Positions 44,212 through 53,900 of a stretch of 64,000 nt of DNA are shown here, piece by piece. Position 1 is the stretch's first letter; every line of letters begins with the position of its first letter. The notes under the pieces were generated by a model that was given only the letters and a program-made list of their open reading frames with translations, ran no database searches and had not been told where the DNA came from. The position numbers were made by a program, and so were the translations under genes. The DNA comes from Pullulanibacillus camelliae (lineage in GTDB: Bacteria > Bacillota > Bacilli > Bacillales > Sporolactobacillaceae), in contig NZ_BMIR01000004.1 in NCBI RefSeq assembly GCF_014642655.1, forward strand, positions 177,141 to 241,140, in the 5' to 3' direction.

Positions 44212-45291
44212 TTAATTTAGAAATGTAATTGAAGGGAGCGGTTCAACACCACTTGCATAATAATAATTTAGAACACTATAAAAATCGATCGGTTTCTGTT
44301 TGTTTAAATCATATACTAAAATATGATCCCCCCAATTAGTGAGGTCATCACTGTCTAATCTTCTAGGTGTTGTCTTTCCAATTGTATCTACAAAAGAGTT
44401 AGTATATTGTGTAGGGGGGCCTGATCTGAAAGAAGACTCGTTATACATAAATAAAGTCCCCTCATCCAAATAAATAAGTATTGCATTATCTGAACTCGCA
44501 TAGTCTGAGTGATAGCTTACGGGACCAGAAATAGATTTAATTTTTACCTCGGATATTTCATGTGTTCGTTGATCATAATTACCATCCCACGTAAAATAAT
44601 ATTCCCTTTTCCAATTTAAATGAGTATTATCCCCTCCTATTGTTGCAACATAAGTACCATTTGAGTATATATCACCATTTGGATAACTTAATACAACGTA
44701 TAACAATGAATCGGACTCTGATAGAATATTTGCAGCACCGGAAGGATTCGTAGCATTCATTTTAATTGAGTATGAATCTCCATAAGTAGTGCCCGTTGTG
44801 TAAACTCTTAATGCCCAGTCTCCACTCGGTAATTGATTATACGCTACCTCATCTCCCGAATATCCTCCAAGAGAAGTAGGATAGGCTGTTCCAGTTTCCC
44901 AGTCTATTTGATACAGTTCCACAGCATAATCCGGATTTGTTGATTGAATATTAAAGATAACGCTTCTTTCCGTATCAACACTGAAGAACCAAAAATCATC
45001 CGTGTCAGTAGAAGTTAAAGTATCCGTAAAATTCATACGGTCTCCTGAAACATTAAAATTCGATTTAATTGAATACTTTGGACGCTTTATTGAAACACCG
45101 TGTCCCTTATCTATCTTTAGGTCGTTGGAAACAAATGATACATCTATTCCTTTATTATTCGTTTCCACTTTGAAGTTACTAATAGACTTTGATATTTCAT
45201 GAGCACTCGCAGACGAAGTCGTAGCATCAATACCTATTAGAAAAGTCACTAAAAAAATTGCAAGAAATTTCATTGACACCAATTTCTTCAT
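44212..45291 (-). CDS. Secreted protein with PPC-like beta-sandwich
   Basis: 359 residues with a clear signal peptide (MKKLVSMKFLAIFLVTFLIG..., cleavage near SASA-HE, residue 30). Residues about 95-180 read FWFFSVDTERSVIFNIQST, YAVELYQID, and LPSGDWALRVYTTGTTYGDSY, the pattern of a bacterial pre-peptidase C-terminal (PPC) domain, which usually accompanies secreted proteases. No catalytic domain is recognisable in the remaining 180 residues. A hairpin AAATAGT/ACTATTT lies in its leader (about 45308-45334) and recurs at 26340. Likely co-transcribed with the next gene. Confidence 0.7.
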   Translation of the reverse strand: MKKLVSMKFLAIFLVTFLIGIDATTSSASAHEISKSISNFKVETNNKGIDVSFVSNDLKIDKGHGVSIKRPKYSIKSNFNVSGDRMNFTDTLTSTDTDDFWFFSVDTERSVIFNIQSTNPDYAVELYQIDWETGTAYPTSLGGYSGDEVAYNQLPSGDWALRVYTTGTTYGDSYSIKMNATNPSGAANILSESDSLLYVVLSYPNGDIYSNGTYVATIGGDNTHLNWKREYYFTWDGNYDQRTHEISEVKIKSISGPVSYHSDYASSDNAILIYLDEGTLFMYNESSFRSGPPTQYTNSFVDTIGKTTPRRLDSDDLTNWGDHILVYDLNKQKPIDFYSVLNYYYASGVEPLPSITFLN

Positions 45292-45631
45292 TTTACTATG
45301 AACCTCCTAAATAGTATTTTGTGAACTCACTATTTATATCGGTCCATAATTTAAATATTTAAATATTTAAATATTTTAGAGTGGAAAGATGGAAATTATA
45401 AAGTAACTGATTTATTCATACTTCGGGACAAAAAAGATCTGGGATCAAAGCTAACTTCTCATGCCACTTTTATGAAAATTATGTTGAATCCGATTTAGGA
45501 ATTAAAACGGTCGCTCCCCACAAAATGACCTGTTTTTTGGGCATACTGCTCCCTTGGTGCCTAAAATAATTTTAAAAAGCTCTTCTAAAGATTTGTTGAT
45601 TATTCCTTCTGAAGTCAGTTATGGCATTGGC

Positions 45632-45966
45632 AGGTGATTTCCGCTCCCTGGCACTCGCTTTACTACAACCAAGGCTTTATCTTTGCGAAGACGGAGCGCC
45701 ATTACGGCTATCCCATCGTCATTAAAATGGTTCAACTTCGAATGGCGAGGCTCTTATCCATTGCCGACTTAAACCCTGACCTGACACCGCATTCGCTCAG
45801 GCACACATCACTGCTCGCCAAAGTAGGTGTGTCACTTGAACAAATCATGGACCGTCTTGGTCATACCGATGATCAAATTACGAAAAATGTGTACCTCCAT
45901 GTCACGCAAGACATGAAAAAAGAAGCTTCCCACAAGTTTAGTCAACTCATGAGAAGCCTCCGTTAA
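45632..45966 (+). pseudogene. Tyrosine recombinase (integrase) C-terminal fragment fused to a repeat tail
   Basis: From about 45667: FIFAKTERHYGYPIVIKMVQ, LTPHSLRHTSLLAKVGVSLE, IMDRLGHTDDQITKNVYLHV. This covers the His/Arg box (HSLRHT), the second His (LGH) and the nucleophile Tyr of a phage or ICE integrase, ending MRSLR. The first 30 bases (GATTTCCGCTCCCTGGCACT) are the inverted tail of the GC-rich Bacillales repeat, so the gene was cut by that repeat. N-terminal domains are missing. Confidence 0.8.
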
Positions 45967-46146
45967 GTCCTCAAATTAATGTTAGCAAAATGTTAGCATT
46001 GCACTCTCACCTTACTAACAAATCCTTATATATCAAGGGGTTTGGGCATTTATTACATCATACCGCCCATAAATCCAGCGGTTGATACATGTTTCACCCA
46101 AACTCATGAAATGGCGTCATATCAAGGTTTTTGCATGTTTAGCGAG

Positions 46147-46216
46147 TAACATTTTCCACCTCTTTTTACGACCTTTTAATGGATGACGTTACCCTTATGT
46201 TACCCCTAAACTAACA
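46147..46216. repeat. Imperfect direct repeat, left copy (possible old att site)
   Basis: AGTAACATTTTCCACCTCTT, TTTACGACCTTTTAATGGAT, ACCCTTATGTTACCCCTAAA match 55106-55170 (AGTAACATTTCCCATCCTTT, TTACGACTTTTTCATGGATT, ACCCCAATATTACCCTAAAA). It lies just after the integrase fragment. GGGGGCCCGAAGACCCCC and CACAGCTTTACAGCTGTG hairpins follow at 46249-46305 without T runs. No gene in 45967-46528. Confidence 0.5.
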
Positions 46217-46528
46217 CGATAGGCTTCTATGCATTATATCAAATACGGGGGCCCGAAGACCCCCTGCGTCATTACCAACACAGCTTTACAGCTGTGGATC
46301 GCGTAATGTCTATTGGTAAGTAATTAACCATAAAGATTGTTTTTTGGATTGCAACATGATAAACGTGACTAGGAAGGCACGGACATGTAATATCTTTTTA
46401 CTGTAGCATTCACCTTGCTAATGCCAAATTTATTTTGTTCTCTTCAGTGGGGGTAGGATGATTGTACATGTCCTCCACCAAATGTTCACTACCTTAAGTC
46501 CTCAAGTTGTTAAAGTTAGCAACAACTT

Positions 46529-46804
46529 TTATCTCTGTTGACTGGAATGTCTGAAGTATTCAATATAACAGATGTCCCGATCCTCAGAAAAAGAATAATA
46601 AACGATAAATTTATCAACGATTATTTTATAACTGCCTTCCCATTCTCCATTTCCGGCTGGTATGCTTGTTCCTAAGAGAGATACTTTTTCTTTTATATTT
46701 TTGAGCAATCGTTTTTTATATTCCTTGGTCTCGGATAAAGTAAAATGGTGGCTATAAATATTACGAAAACCCTCCAACGCTTGATCTGTCCACTCCAACC
46801 TCAT
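46529..46804 (-). CDS. ParE/RelE-family toxin
   Basis: 91 residues. MRLEWTDQALEGFRNIYSHH at the start, IPAGNGEWEGSYKIIVDKFIVYYSF and IEYFRHSSQQR at the end form the compact ParE/RelE fold (helical N-terminus, beta sheet with the basic C-terminal strand IxYxRH). It either cleaves ribosome-bound mRNA or poisons gyrase; the family member cannot be fixed. The ATG follows the antitoxin stop directly (TAAATG), so translation is coupled. Confidence 0.85.
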   Translation of the reverse strand: MRLEWTDQALEGFRNIYSHHFTLSETKEYKKRLLKNIKEKVSLLGTSIPAGNGEWEGSYKIIVDKFIVYYSFSEDRDICYIEYFRHSSQQR

Positions 46805-47056
46805 TTATACTTCTCCCTGGTCGATCATTTCCATCACTTCATCTGAAGTATAAGTTTTTCCATCTAATATGTCCTTTTTTGCTTGGAGTAATTTCTGTTT
46901 GAGATCCGGATCGTCTTTCACATCTTCCGCAACTGTTGTTTCAGGTTCTTCACTTAAGGAAAGATAATACTTCTTCCCGTCAATTTCAATAACAGTATCT
47001 CCGTCATGAATAATACCCTTCATGACTTCCGCAATTCGGCCTTCGAGCTTCTTCAT
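46805..47056 (-). CDS. Antitoxin of the ParE/RelE module
   Basis: 83 residues, acidic. An N-terminal beta-rich part (EVMKGIIHDGDTVIEIDGKKYYLSL in two blocks) is followed by a helix and the C-terminal KDILDGKTYTSDEVMEMIDQG, which resembles the toxin-binding tail of type II antitoxins. No classic ribbon-helix-helix is obvious. GAGGGTG lies upstream of the ATG. Upstream partner of the toxin, as usual. Confidence 0.75.
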   Translation of the reverse strand: MKKLEGRIAEVMKGIIHDGDTVIEIDGKKYYLSLSEEPETTVAEDVKDDPDLKQKLLQAKKDILDGKTYTSDEVMEMIDQGEV

Positions 47057-47364
47057 ATAACCACCCTCTGAAGTTTCGTGATCAATCTGGATTAACTTTT
47101 ATTATACAATATTTATCAAGGATTTTCGATGTGTGTATGGCAAACTGAACATGTAGGGTGTGGATTTGTAAAAATATGTATAAACACCCTCCGTTCATGA
47201 ACCTTTCCACCCCATTAACTTGGACAAGCCCCCTCTTGAAAGGCGTGGCTTTAAATTATGAGCTTGTTGAAATCTCCCTAGTGGTTTTGTACAAAAAAAC
47301 TCACCTAAATAACCCAGATAACTGTCAGCCCTTTATTGGCGCGGGTTTTACTTAGGTAGTAGTA

Positions 47365-47640
47365 TTGACTGAATAAATCTAATTAGGTCAATCCAGAGTT
47401 GACAAGCACTGATTCCAGACTTCGGGTCAAATCAGTGCTTGCTGCCAAGGTAGTAATATCCGGAACTATTCTTTGCAATAGCCAAAAACCGCGTATATAG
47501 TTAAATCCAAGAAATCGTTGATTTGACGGCAGTCCTATTCGTGTTACTTTGTTCCAGTTAGTATAGTTTGAAATCACCTTGTAAGAGTTTATCAACAAAC
47601 TTATTTCAAAAAACTCAACTCATCAATGAGCTAGTAATTT
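47365..47640. repeat. Long dispersed repeat, copy 2 (about 270 bp)
   Basis: Contains the 11-bp perfect stem AAGCACTGATT/AATCAGTGCTT (47403-47443) and ends CAACTCATCAATGAGCTAGT. It matches 49560-49735, which lacks about 90 internal bases, and in its first 70 bases 41575-41665. The minus-strand open frame inside (47383-47598) has no recognisable product. Confidence 0.65.
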
Positions 47641-47740
47641 CGGGTATTCGGACTATCGAATGGAATTGAAAATCGTTTGCATATGTTAAAATAGATTAAA
47701 AAATCAACTGGATATTTTTTTGTTCAAAAAAAGGACTATA

Positions 47741-48331
47741 TTGTTTAATAAAAGAAAGACGGTGTCTTTAGTGATTACTCATCTCAAAGATTTTACTATT
47801 GGTGTAATAGCTTCATTATTCGCTACATTTTTGACTACATACGTTTTTCAGTTTATACAAATTAGGAAGAATATTAATTTCAAAGATTTTTCAAACATGG
47901 TTATTACCTATAGATTTCTTATCTATTGGATGTTATTACTGATCTTTTTAATTGTGATACGTTGGTTTATTAGAAATAGAATTGATAAGTTACAAACACC
48001 TTTTCCTATGGTCATTAGCATTGGAAACAACTATGATTTAGAAGCTAAGGCAGAAGGTTATGGTTTTAAATGGAAAGTACATGCAGATATTAAACGTAAA
48101 AATCCTCTCACAAATGAGATCCTAGATATTAATGTAGGCATGGTGGACGGACCATATTGTAAGAATGATTATAGAAAGATGAAAGAATCGAGAACATATT
48201 TTGGAAGATATAAATATAAATGCCCAAAATGCGGTTATAAAAGAACTCTTTTAAAAAATTGTTGGACATTAGAGTGTGAAATTGAAGATGATATCGAAGC
48301 CAAATATAGGTGGACAGAAGCTAATAGTTAG
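47741..48331 (+). CDS. Membrane protein with C-terminal zinc ribbon
   Basis: 196 residues from TTG 47741 (AAAGGA five bases upstream). Two membrane helices (about residues 13-35 and 56-80), then a cytoplasmic or outer part with strands (FPMVISIGNN, GYGFKWKVHADIKRK), and a metal-binding YKCPKCGYKRTLLKNCW..EC with four cysteines. No family recognised. It lies between two copies of the long repeat, together with the gene at 48733. AT-rich like the rest of the island. Confidence 0.7.
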   Translation: MFNKRKTVSLVITHLKDFTIGVIASLFATFLTTYVFQFIQIRKNINFKDFSNMVITYRFLIYWMLLLIFLIVIRWFIRNRIDKLQTPFPMVISIGNNYDLEAKAEGYGFKWKVHADIKRKNPLTNEILDINVGMVDGPYCKNDYRKMKESRTYFGRYKYKCPKCGYKRTLLKNCWTLECEIEDDIEAKYRWTEANS

Positions 48332-48732
48332 TTGACATAAAGGGCATGGTCCTGAATGTCAGACTTATTCTTGAATTGGACGCATTTCCGGAATAAGAAT
48401 TGGCGATCAATTTTACATTTATGGCAATTTAATTAATAAAGAAGGGGTTTTGAACAACCAAAAGGAAATACCTGGAAGTTACATATGATAAACTACAGGT
48501 GTAAAACTAAAAAGGAAACCATTAAACAGTATGTCTAAGGGCAGAACCAGCAAATGTAGGTTACCCGCAGAGTAACTTACTTTAAAGGGAAATGTGATTT
48601 TCCGAGTTATATACCGGAAAATTATCAATAAACCTGATTATAATCTTTTTAAGCTTAATTAGAGATTATGTTAACCAACCGATATTTCAAATAGTAGTTT
48701 ATTACTGCATCAAAAAGGGAGGAAAAATAAAG
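48332..48732. other. Gap without a recognisable gene
   Basis: No open frame with a ribosome-binding site. Some stretches (48350-48440) look like worn transposon sequence, but nothing could be matched. Confidence 0.4.
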
Positions 48733-49245
48733 GTGGCTGAATTTGTGGGAATAGGGGTGTCAGCTGTTGCTGTGATAATATCAATCCTTTCGTTAAAACA
48801 AACTCAACGTTCTATTGAACAGGCGAATAGACCTTATGTTGTCGTTTATAGAGATTATATCCAAGCATTGGATACTATTTGTGAGTACATAATTGTTAAA
48901 AACTTTGGTCGAACTGGCGCAATCATTGACTCTTTGGAATTTCACCCAAATTATTTAGGAACTAGAGGCAATAATGTCTTTGAGCACATAGACAATACTT
49001 TTATTGCACCAAGTCAATCTATCTCAACTGTTACCTCTTATAATGCTTTTGACAACGACAGGAGCGGGATAACAAAGGTTATCGTAGCTTATCACAATGG
49101 GAAAAAGCACTATCAAGATACAATAAAATTAAATGAAGAATTGGATCATGATCTTGCCTTTGCTAAAATCAAGCCTTCAAAAGGCAAATCAGAAGGTGAA
49201 ATTATTACAAAAACAGTACAGGAGATTTTAAGGAGAGGGTTATAA
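48733..49245 (+). CDS. Membrane-anchored hypothetical protein
   Basis: 170 residues from GTG 48733 with GGGAGG nine bases upstream. One N-terminal membrane helix (VGIGVSAVAVIISILSL), a short coiled stretch (KQTQRSIEQANRPYV) and a soluble beta-rich domain with VKNFGRTGAIIDSLEF. The QTQ..IEQ..RPYV..Y motif followed by VKNFG.TGA recurs in uncharacterised membrane-anchored proteins of many bacteria. Function unknown. Second gene between the long repeat copies. Confidence 0.7.
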   Translation: MAEFVGIGVSAVAVIISILSLKQTQRSIEQANRPYVVVYRDYIQALDTICEYIIVKNFGRTGAIIDSLEFHPNYLGTRGNNVFEHIDNTFIAPSQSISTVTSYNAFDNDRSGITKVIVAYHNGKKHYQDTIKLNEELDHDLAFAKIKPSKGKSEGEIITKTVQEILRRGL

Positions 49246-49264
49246 TAATTAAATGCAGTCGTTA

Positions 49265-49454
49265 AATCGGAGGAAGTTTGAATTAAAGTGGCCATTCTTA
49301 TACTGACGGAAAGATGGCATTCTTCCTTTTTGATCGGAGAACGTTGGTCAATGCACTCAATTAGATGCGTGTTATCAATCAGTTGTTTGATGACAGGCAT
49401 GGCTCCAATACAGAGCACTTGCATGGCAGGAATTTCTGGAACGGGATTCTGCAT
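49265..49454 (-). pseudogene. DUF4277-type (IS1634/IS4-like) transposase N-terminal remnant
   Basis: Reads PAMQVLCIGAMPVIKQLIDN then THLIECIDQRSPIKKEECHL, the start of transposases in which 'GA.PVI...+.R..L..IID' precedes a DUF4277 helix bundle. Truncated after about 60 residues. Confidence 0.55.
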
Positions 49455-49559
49455 CGTAGCACTCCGTTAGACTTGTCTATCGTCTCCTTTGATAAACGGG
49501 GTTGAAATTCCTGCAAAAAAAAGAGTCTACTCTTCAAAATAGGCGCGGAATATGGGATA

Positions 49560-49735
49560 AACAAACATCAACCTAATTAGTAGGTCAATCAGGAGTTTAA
49601 AGAGCTCAGACTCAAGACTTCAGACAGTCCTATTCGTGTTATTTTGTTACAGTTGGTAGTTTGAGGTCACTGTGTAAGACTCAACAAAATTGTTTCAAAA
49701 ACGCACTCATCAATGAGCTAATAATTGCCCTGACC
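49560..49735. repeat. Long dispersed repeat, copy 3 (internally deleted)
   Basis: AACCTAATTAGTAGGTCAAT, GACTTCAGACAGTCCTATTC, and CGCACTCATCAATGAGCTAA match copy 2 in order and orientation. Together with copy 2 it brackets 47.64-49.56 kb. The following 49736-50046 holds no gene. Confidence 0.6.
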
Positions 49736-50046
49736 TCATTTTATAAGTGAATTTTTATGGAACTTCATTTTTTGGAGTTCCATTATTCTGTGCTAGTTTT
49801 TGTTGCTCCTCCAGAAATATTTCTTGATGAATGAATGTCATGCATCGAAAAATAATCAAAAATATAAAAAGTGCCCTTCTGCGATTGGGTTTAGCAAGTG
49901 CAATGATTGATCAATGCACTTAAGGGGCTGGAAAGGGGAAGGACCCCTGGACTTTGTCACTCAGTCCCATAAACCTCTTCGAATCAGCTTTCACAACAGT
50001 TCACATTAACTAAAAAAGATTTAATGAACAGAGGCGCATGATTTAT

Positions 50047-50568
50047 CTAGAGATCATCTTCAAATAAATTGAACCAAAGAGTACTGTCCGAAAGATAAGC
50101 TTCTGGGTTTCCAGCACACTCAATAACGAGTAACCATTTTTCAGTATCGAAATCGTTCATTGCATCATGGATCAGTTTCAAGTCCTCTTTCGGGTTTTTG
50201 AACAATTTTCCATCGATCCCCTTCACAAAAGAGCCGTGCTCCTTAAAAAAGGCTTCAAGCGAAGGATATAACCTGTCATGTGGGATGAAACAATTTGTGT
50301 CAGGAGATGTAATTTCCGTTGCTTTAGGGTGAGCCACAATGTGTGAATATCCGTCAATTAAGGTTCGGCACATCTTTATAATTTTCGGAGTAATTTCTAA
50401 AATGTCTTGGCAAAACGGGCATGTGTAGTCTTGTTCAAGTTTAAACAATTCATTCTTTTTATAAGCGGTGGTTGTCGGGAAGGGGATCACGCCATGAGCA
50501 AAACGCATTTCTTTATTTTCACGTTCACATTCCCTGCAACCAATGATCACGCTTGGAATTTCACTCAT
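50047..50568 (-). CDS. Hypothetical protein with two CxxC pairs
   Basis: 173 residues. CRECERENKEMRF near the start (C11, C14) and CPFCQDILEITPKIIKMC (about residues 51-68) suggest a zinc site. The rest is mixed with HPKATEITSPDTNCFIPHD. AAAGGAG lies eight bases before the ATG. No family recognised. A broken copy of its central part lies at 26635-26910 next to another integrase tail, so the gene travels with that mobile DNA. Confidence 0.65.
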   Translation of the reverse strand: MSEIPSVIIGCRECERENKEMRFAHGVIPFPTTTAYKKNELFKLEQDYTCPFCQDILEITPKIIKMCRTLIDGYSHIVAHPKATEITSPDTNCFIPHDRLYPSLEAFFKEHGSFVKGIDGKLFKNPKEDLKLIHDAMNDFDTEKWLLVIECAGNPEAYLSDSTLWFNLFEDDL

Positions 50569-50669
50569 TCGTTCAGCTCCTTTGGCTTAATCTCACACAA
50601 TGTATTGTGTGGACAGAACTTTTTATTTTAAATAGCACAGCTTATCCAAGATAAAGCATTGTCCACCTG

Positions 50670-50798
50670 CTATTTAGTTAAGCTCACCATTAACTTAATA
50701 CCATCGGCAAAACCCTTCTTAAAACTCTCATGCTGCACTATTCCTTGAAATGTTGAAAACTGTTCCTCAATCTTGTTTTCTATTTTTGCGAACTTCAT
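50670..50798 (-). other. 42-codon open frame, possible gene remnant
   Basis: MKFAKIENKIEEQFSTFQGI then HESFKKGFADGIKLM. The F..GF..G..L pattern resembles the end of small helical phage or mobile-element proteins. No ribosome-binding site, so it is probably the 3' end of a lost gene. Confidence 0.25.
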
Positions 50799-50918
50799 TA
50801 TACGTGATCTGATCTAACCATCAAGAAGAGATCAAGAAATTTAAAAACTGATTTATCGTTAACAAGAACAAAAAACGAGCCTTAAACCGATCAAATAGCC
50901 TACGATGAAATCTTATAA

Positions 50919-53900
50919 TTACTCAAAACGTTCATTTTGTTTTTCGTTTAATTCAGACTCCCACTTACGCTCAGAACGAATTTCTTCCTGGAACGTTCTT
51001 TTTTCCTTACTTGCCCACTCGGCAACAATCGGATTACTGTGTTTCTCTAATTTATATATTAAACCCAACCGGTTTTGCATTATATCCGCCCTTGAACCTG
51101 ACCAAGACATTGGTCTAAATGAAGACTTAAATTCATTTAAAATTAATATTGGATCTGGTGAATAATCCAAAAGGTTTAGAGCGAGTTCAGTCCATTCTAA
51201 AGATTTGTCATCTCCTTTTTTAAATGGAGTTATGACGGTTGCAGCTTTTGGATACCTCGTCTTGGGATCAACTTCACACCACTGAATAATAAAATTCTCA
51301 TTAATTTGGGATATTGGATTGCTAGATGTTCTTACACCATGTATGACTAAATTTTCAAAACGATCGATTACTTCATCATCATCTCCTGCTAAAAATATAT
51401 CGAGAAATACATTGGGTTGCATTTTTGCAAGAGCATGTAACACATGATCGGAATCTCTATAAATTGAGTAACTTGATAACACCCGTTTTAGATTATTACA
51501 AATCTGTACTGCGCTTTCCTTTGCCGATTCACCTCCAAGACAAGCTTTGATAATTTCAGCTATTACATAGTCCAGGTGATCCATATTACGATAATTTTGA
51601 TCAAACTTGAATTCAGCAAGTAATTTTTGGGCTGTAGAAACAATAATATCACTTAACTTACCCTTGTCAAAACCATGAAGCCTCATATGCAAAATTTCTA
51701 TTGCAACTACGTTTCCTTCTGGTTTTTGGGATATTAACCTTAACAATTCACATAGGTCATCATCTTCTATAGTTTCGTGAATCCTTCCATATGCTAAATT
51801 ACTGTATTGCCATATAGAGGCTGAACCATATTCAAGAGACTTCTTAAGTCGTTCTACATCTGAGTTGTTGATTTCACTACTGGTTTGAAGCATTGGGTAT
51901 ACCTCAGCAAATACTTGATCAAATACAGCCTCATCAAGAAACCGCTGATAAAGATCTTTGTTTATATTTGAAACAGCATTTAAAAATCCACGAACCACCT
52001 GAAAATTCCTCGCCGCAGAGGCCTGTAGAACGGATAATTGTTGCTTAAGATCCCGCCACACTTTTTCAAGATCGTCAGATCCCTCTGCTAAACCCTGTCC
52101 AAAACTAAACAATCTTGCTCCATTACAACTTAAAAGGTCAGGTAATAAATCGTAAAAAATATCTTCATTTTGAACGACCTCTTTCCCAAGTGATCGAGTA
52201 ATATTTTCTGCTTGTTGAAAAGCAGCTTCCAGTTTTTCATCTTCATATTCCACAGTTTCAACTAAATCAAAGGCATTTTGATGGCTAGTAAGAGCATACA
52301 GCCTAGCTTTTTCAGTTAATGTTGTCGGTCTAAGTATTACCTCCAAATTTTTCAAACGAGAGATAACCTCTTGGGTCATATGCTCGCTATCATATCTCTT
52401 GGTTGTTTTTACAGCCAGCCAGCCCTCTTTCCAAGTACCATTATCCAATATCTGTTTTGTTGCCTCTTCCAGCTCATTATACATACCTGCTTTTGTCCAT
52501 AACCCTCTAAATTTGTCAGAAAGAAGCGATTTTGCTTTAAGGGAAACTGAATCCCTTGAGATCGCTTTAGATACAGTAAATTGAATAAACAACTTATACC
52601 AATCTTGAATTTCTTTCTTATTCTCTGGAGAATAACCATAATCTCTGGAACGTGCACCGAATTCAAAACTGTAGCTAGAACTAAAATGCCAGGTCTCCAA
52701 TGAAGCATCTAATAAAGAAATACCTAAATCAACTTGGTCCTCATGATCCGATTCAACCAATTTCTTAATTATTTTGATCCTTTGTTCAGGTGTAGCATGT
52801 GTACCAGACAAATAAATATAAAATAAAGATCGGAGTAAACTCCGTATTGAATCATAATTTTCATCTGGACTTTCAGATAATGCAAACTGACATAGCAATT
52901 CTGCTGAACGTTCAAATAAGTCTTTGTCATAAGCCAAGGATCTAAGTAGCCTTGTAAATCTAGAAAAATGGTCATTTTCGCGGGAAAAAAACGTTTCCGC
53001 ACTTTCCCTCATTGAAACTCTTTCTATAGCAGACAATGTCACCTGAGGATTTATAGGGGCAATATTTTCGAGCAAGCTTATACCTAATTCATTTAAGTGG
53101 CTGATATCCCCTAATAGGCCACCTTCACTTAGCCACCTTTCAGAAACTTGCACTGAAGCCCCACACTCATGCAAATAGCTTAATCTTCGGGAAAATGATT
53201 TCAATAGTCTTTCAGATCCCCCCTTTTCAAAGGTATCCATAATTATATCGATCGGTATTCTTTCTAATGCCTCCTTTGCAAGCCTATTTGCAATTGCATG
53301 AGGTAGGACAGCTCTCCATACACTTCTTTGTTGTACAAGATCACGCCGCTTTAGTTCTACAATGTTTTCGTATACCTCGCGGATACTCAAATTGGCTAAA
53401 GAACTGAGAAGTTTTAATTCTATATTTGCTCCTTCTTGTGTCCTGCTATCAAATGAATACACAAGAGAGCAAGCCTCTGCAGTCCTTCGTAGGGAATTAT
53501 TTGGTTCATTTCTCTGTTGAAATAACCTGTTAAAAAGCTGATTATCCTTTAAATCTGATACACTTTCACCACGCCTTATTGTATTACCCAAAGCAATAGC
53601 GATACGTGCATTTCCACCTGAAAATTCTGCAATACTACGGGCATCAACTTGGTTGATATAGTCAAACCTATCTAGGATAATTTTTTCAATAATTTCATTG
53701 GAGGCTGGTTCTAAACGAAAAACATCAGTTTCTTCAGGCTGATCTTCTCTAACATCGTATTCTACTGTTACTAAACTGACCAAGCTGCCCGAAGCCGAAC
53801 ATACAGAAGTTAACCTTCTATGGAGTTCTGGAGGACAGTTATCAACTGCTAAAATGGACGGTATTCTCATAGCAATCAAACGTTCAGCAAAATTCCGGGG

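Noticed and set aside
47383..47598. 71-codon open frame
   Set aside because: Lies inside the dispersed hairpin repeat and is not open in the other copies.
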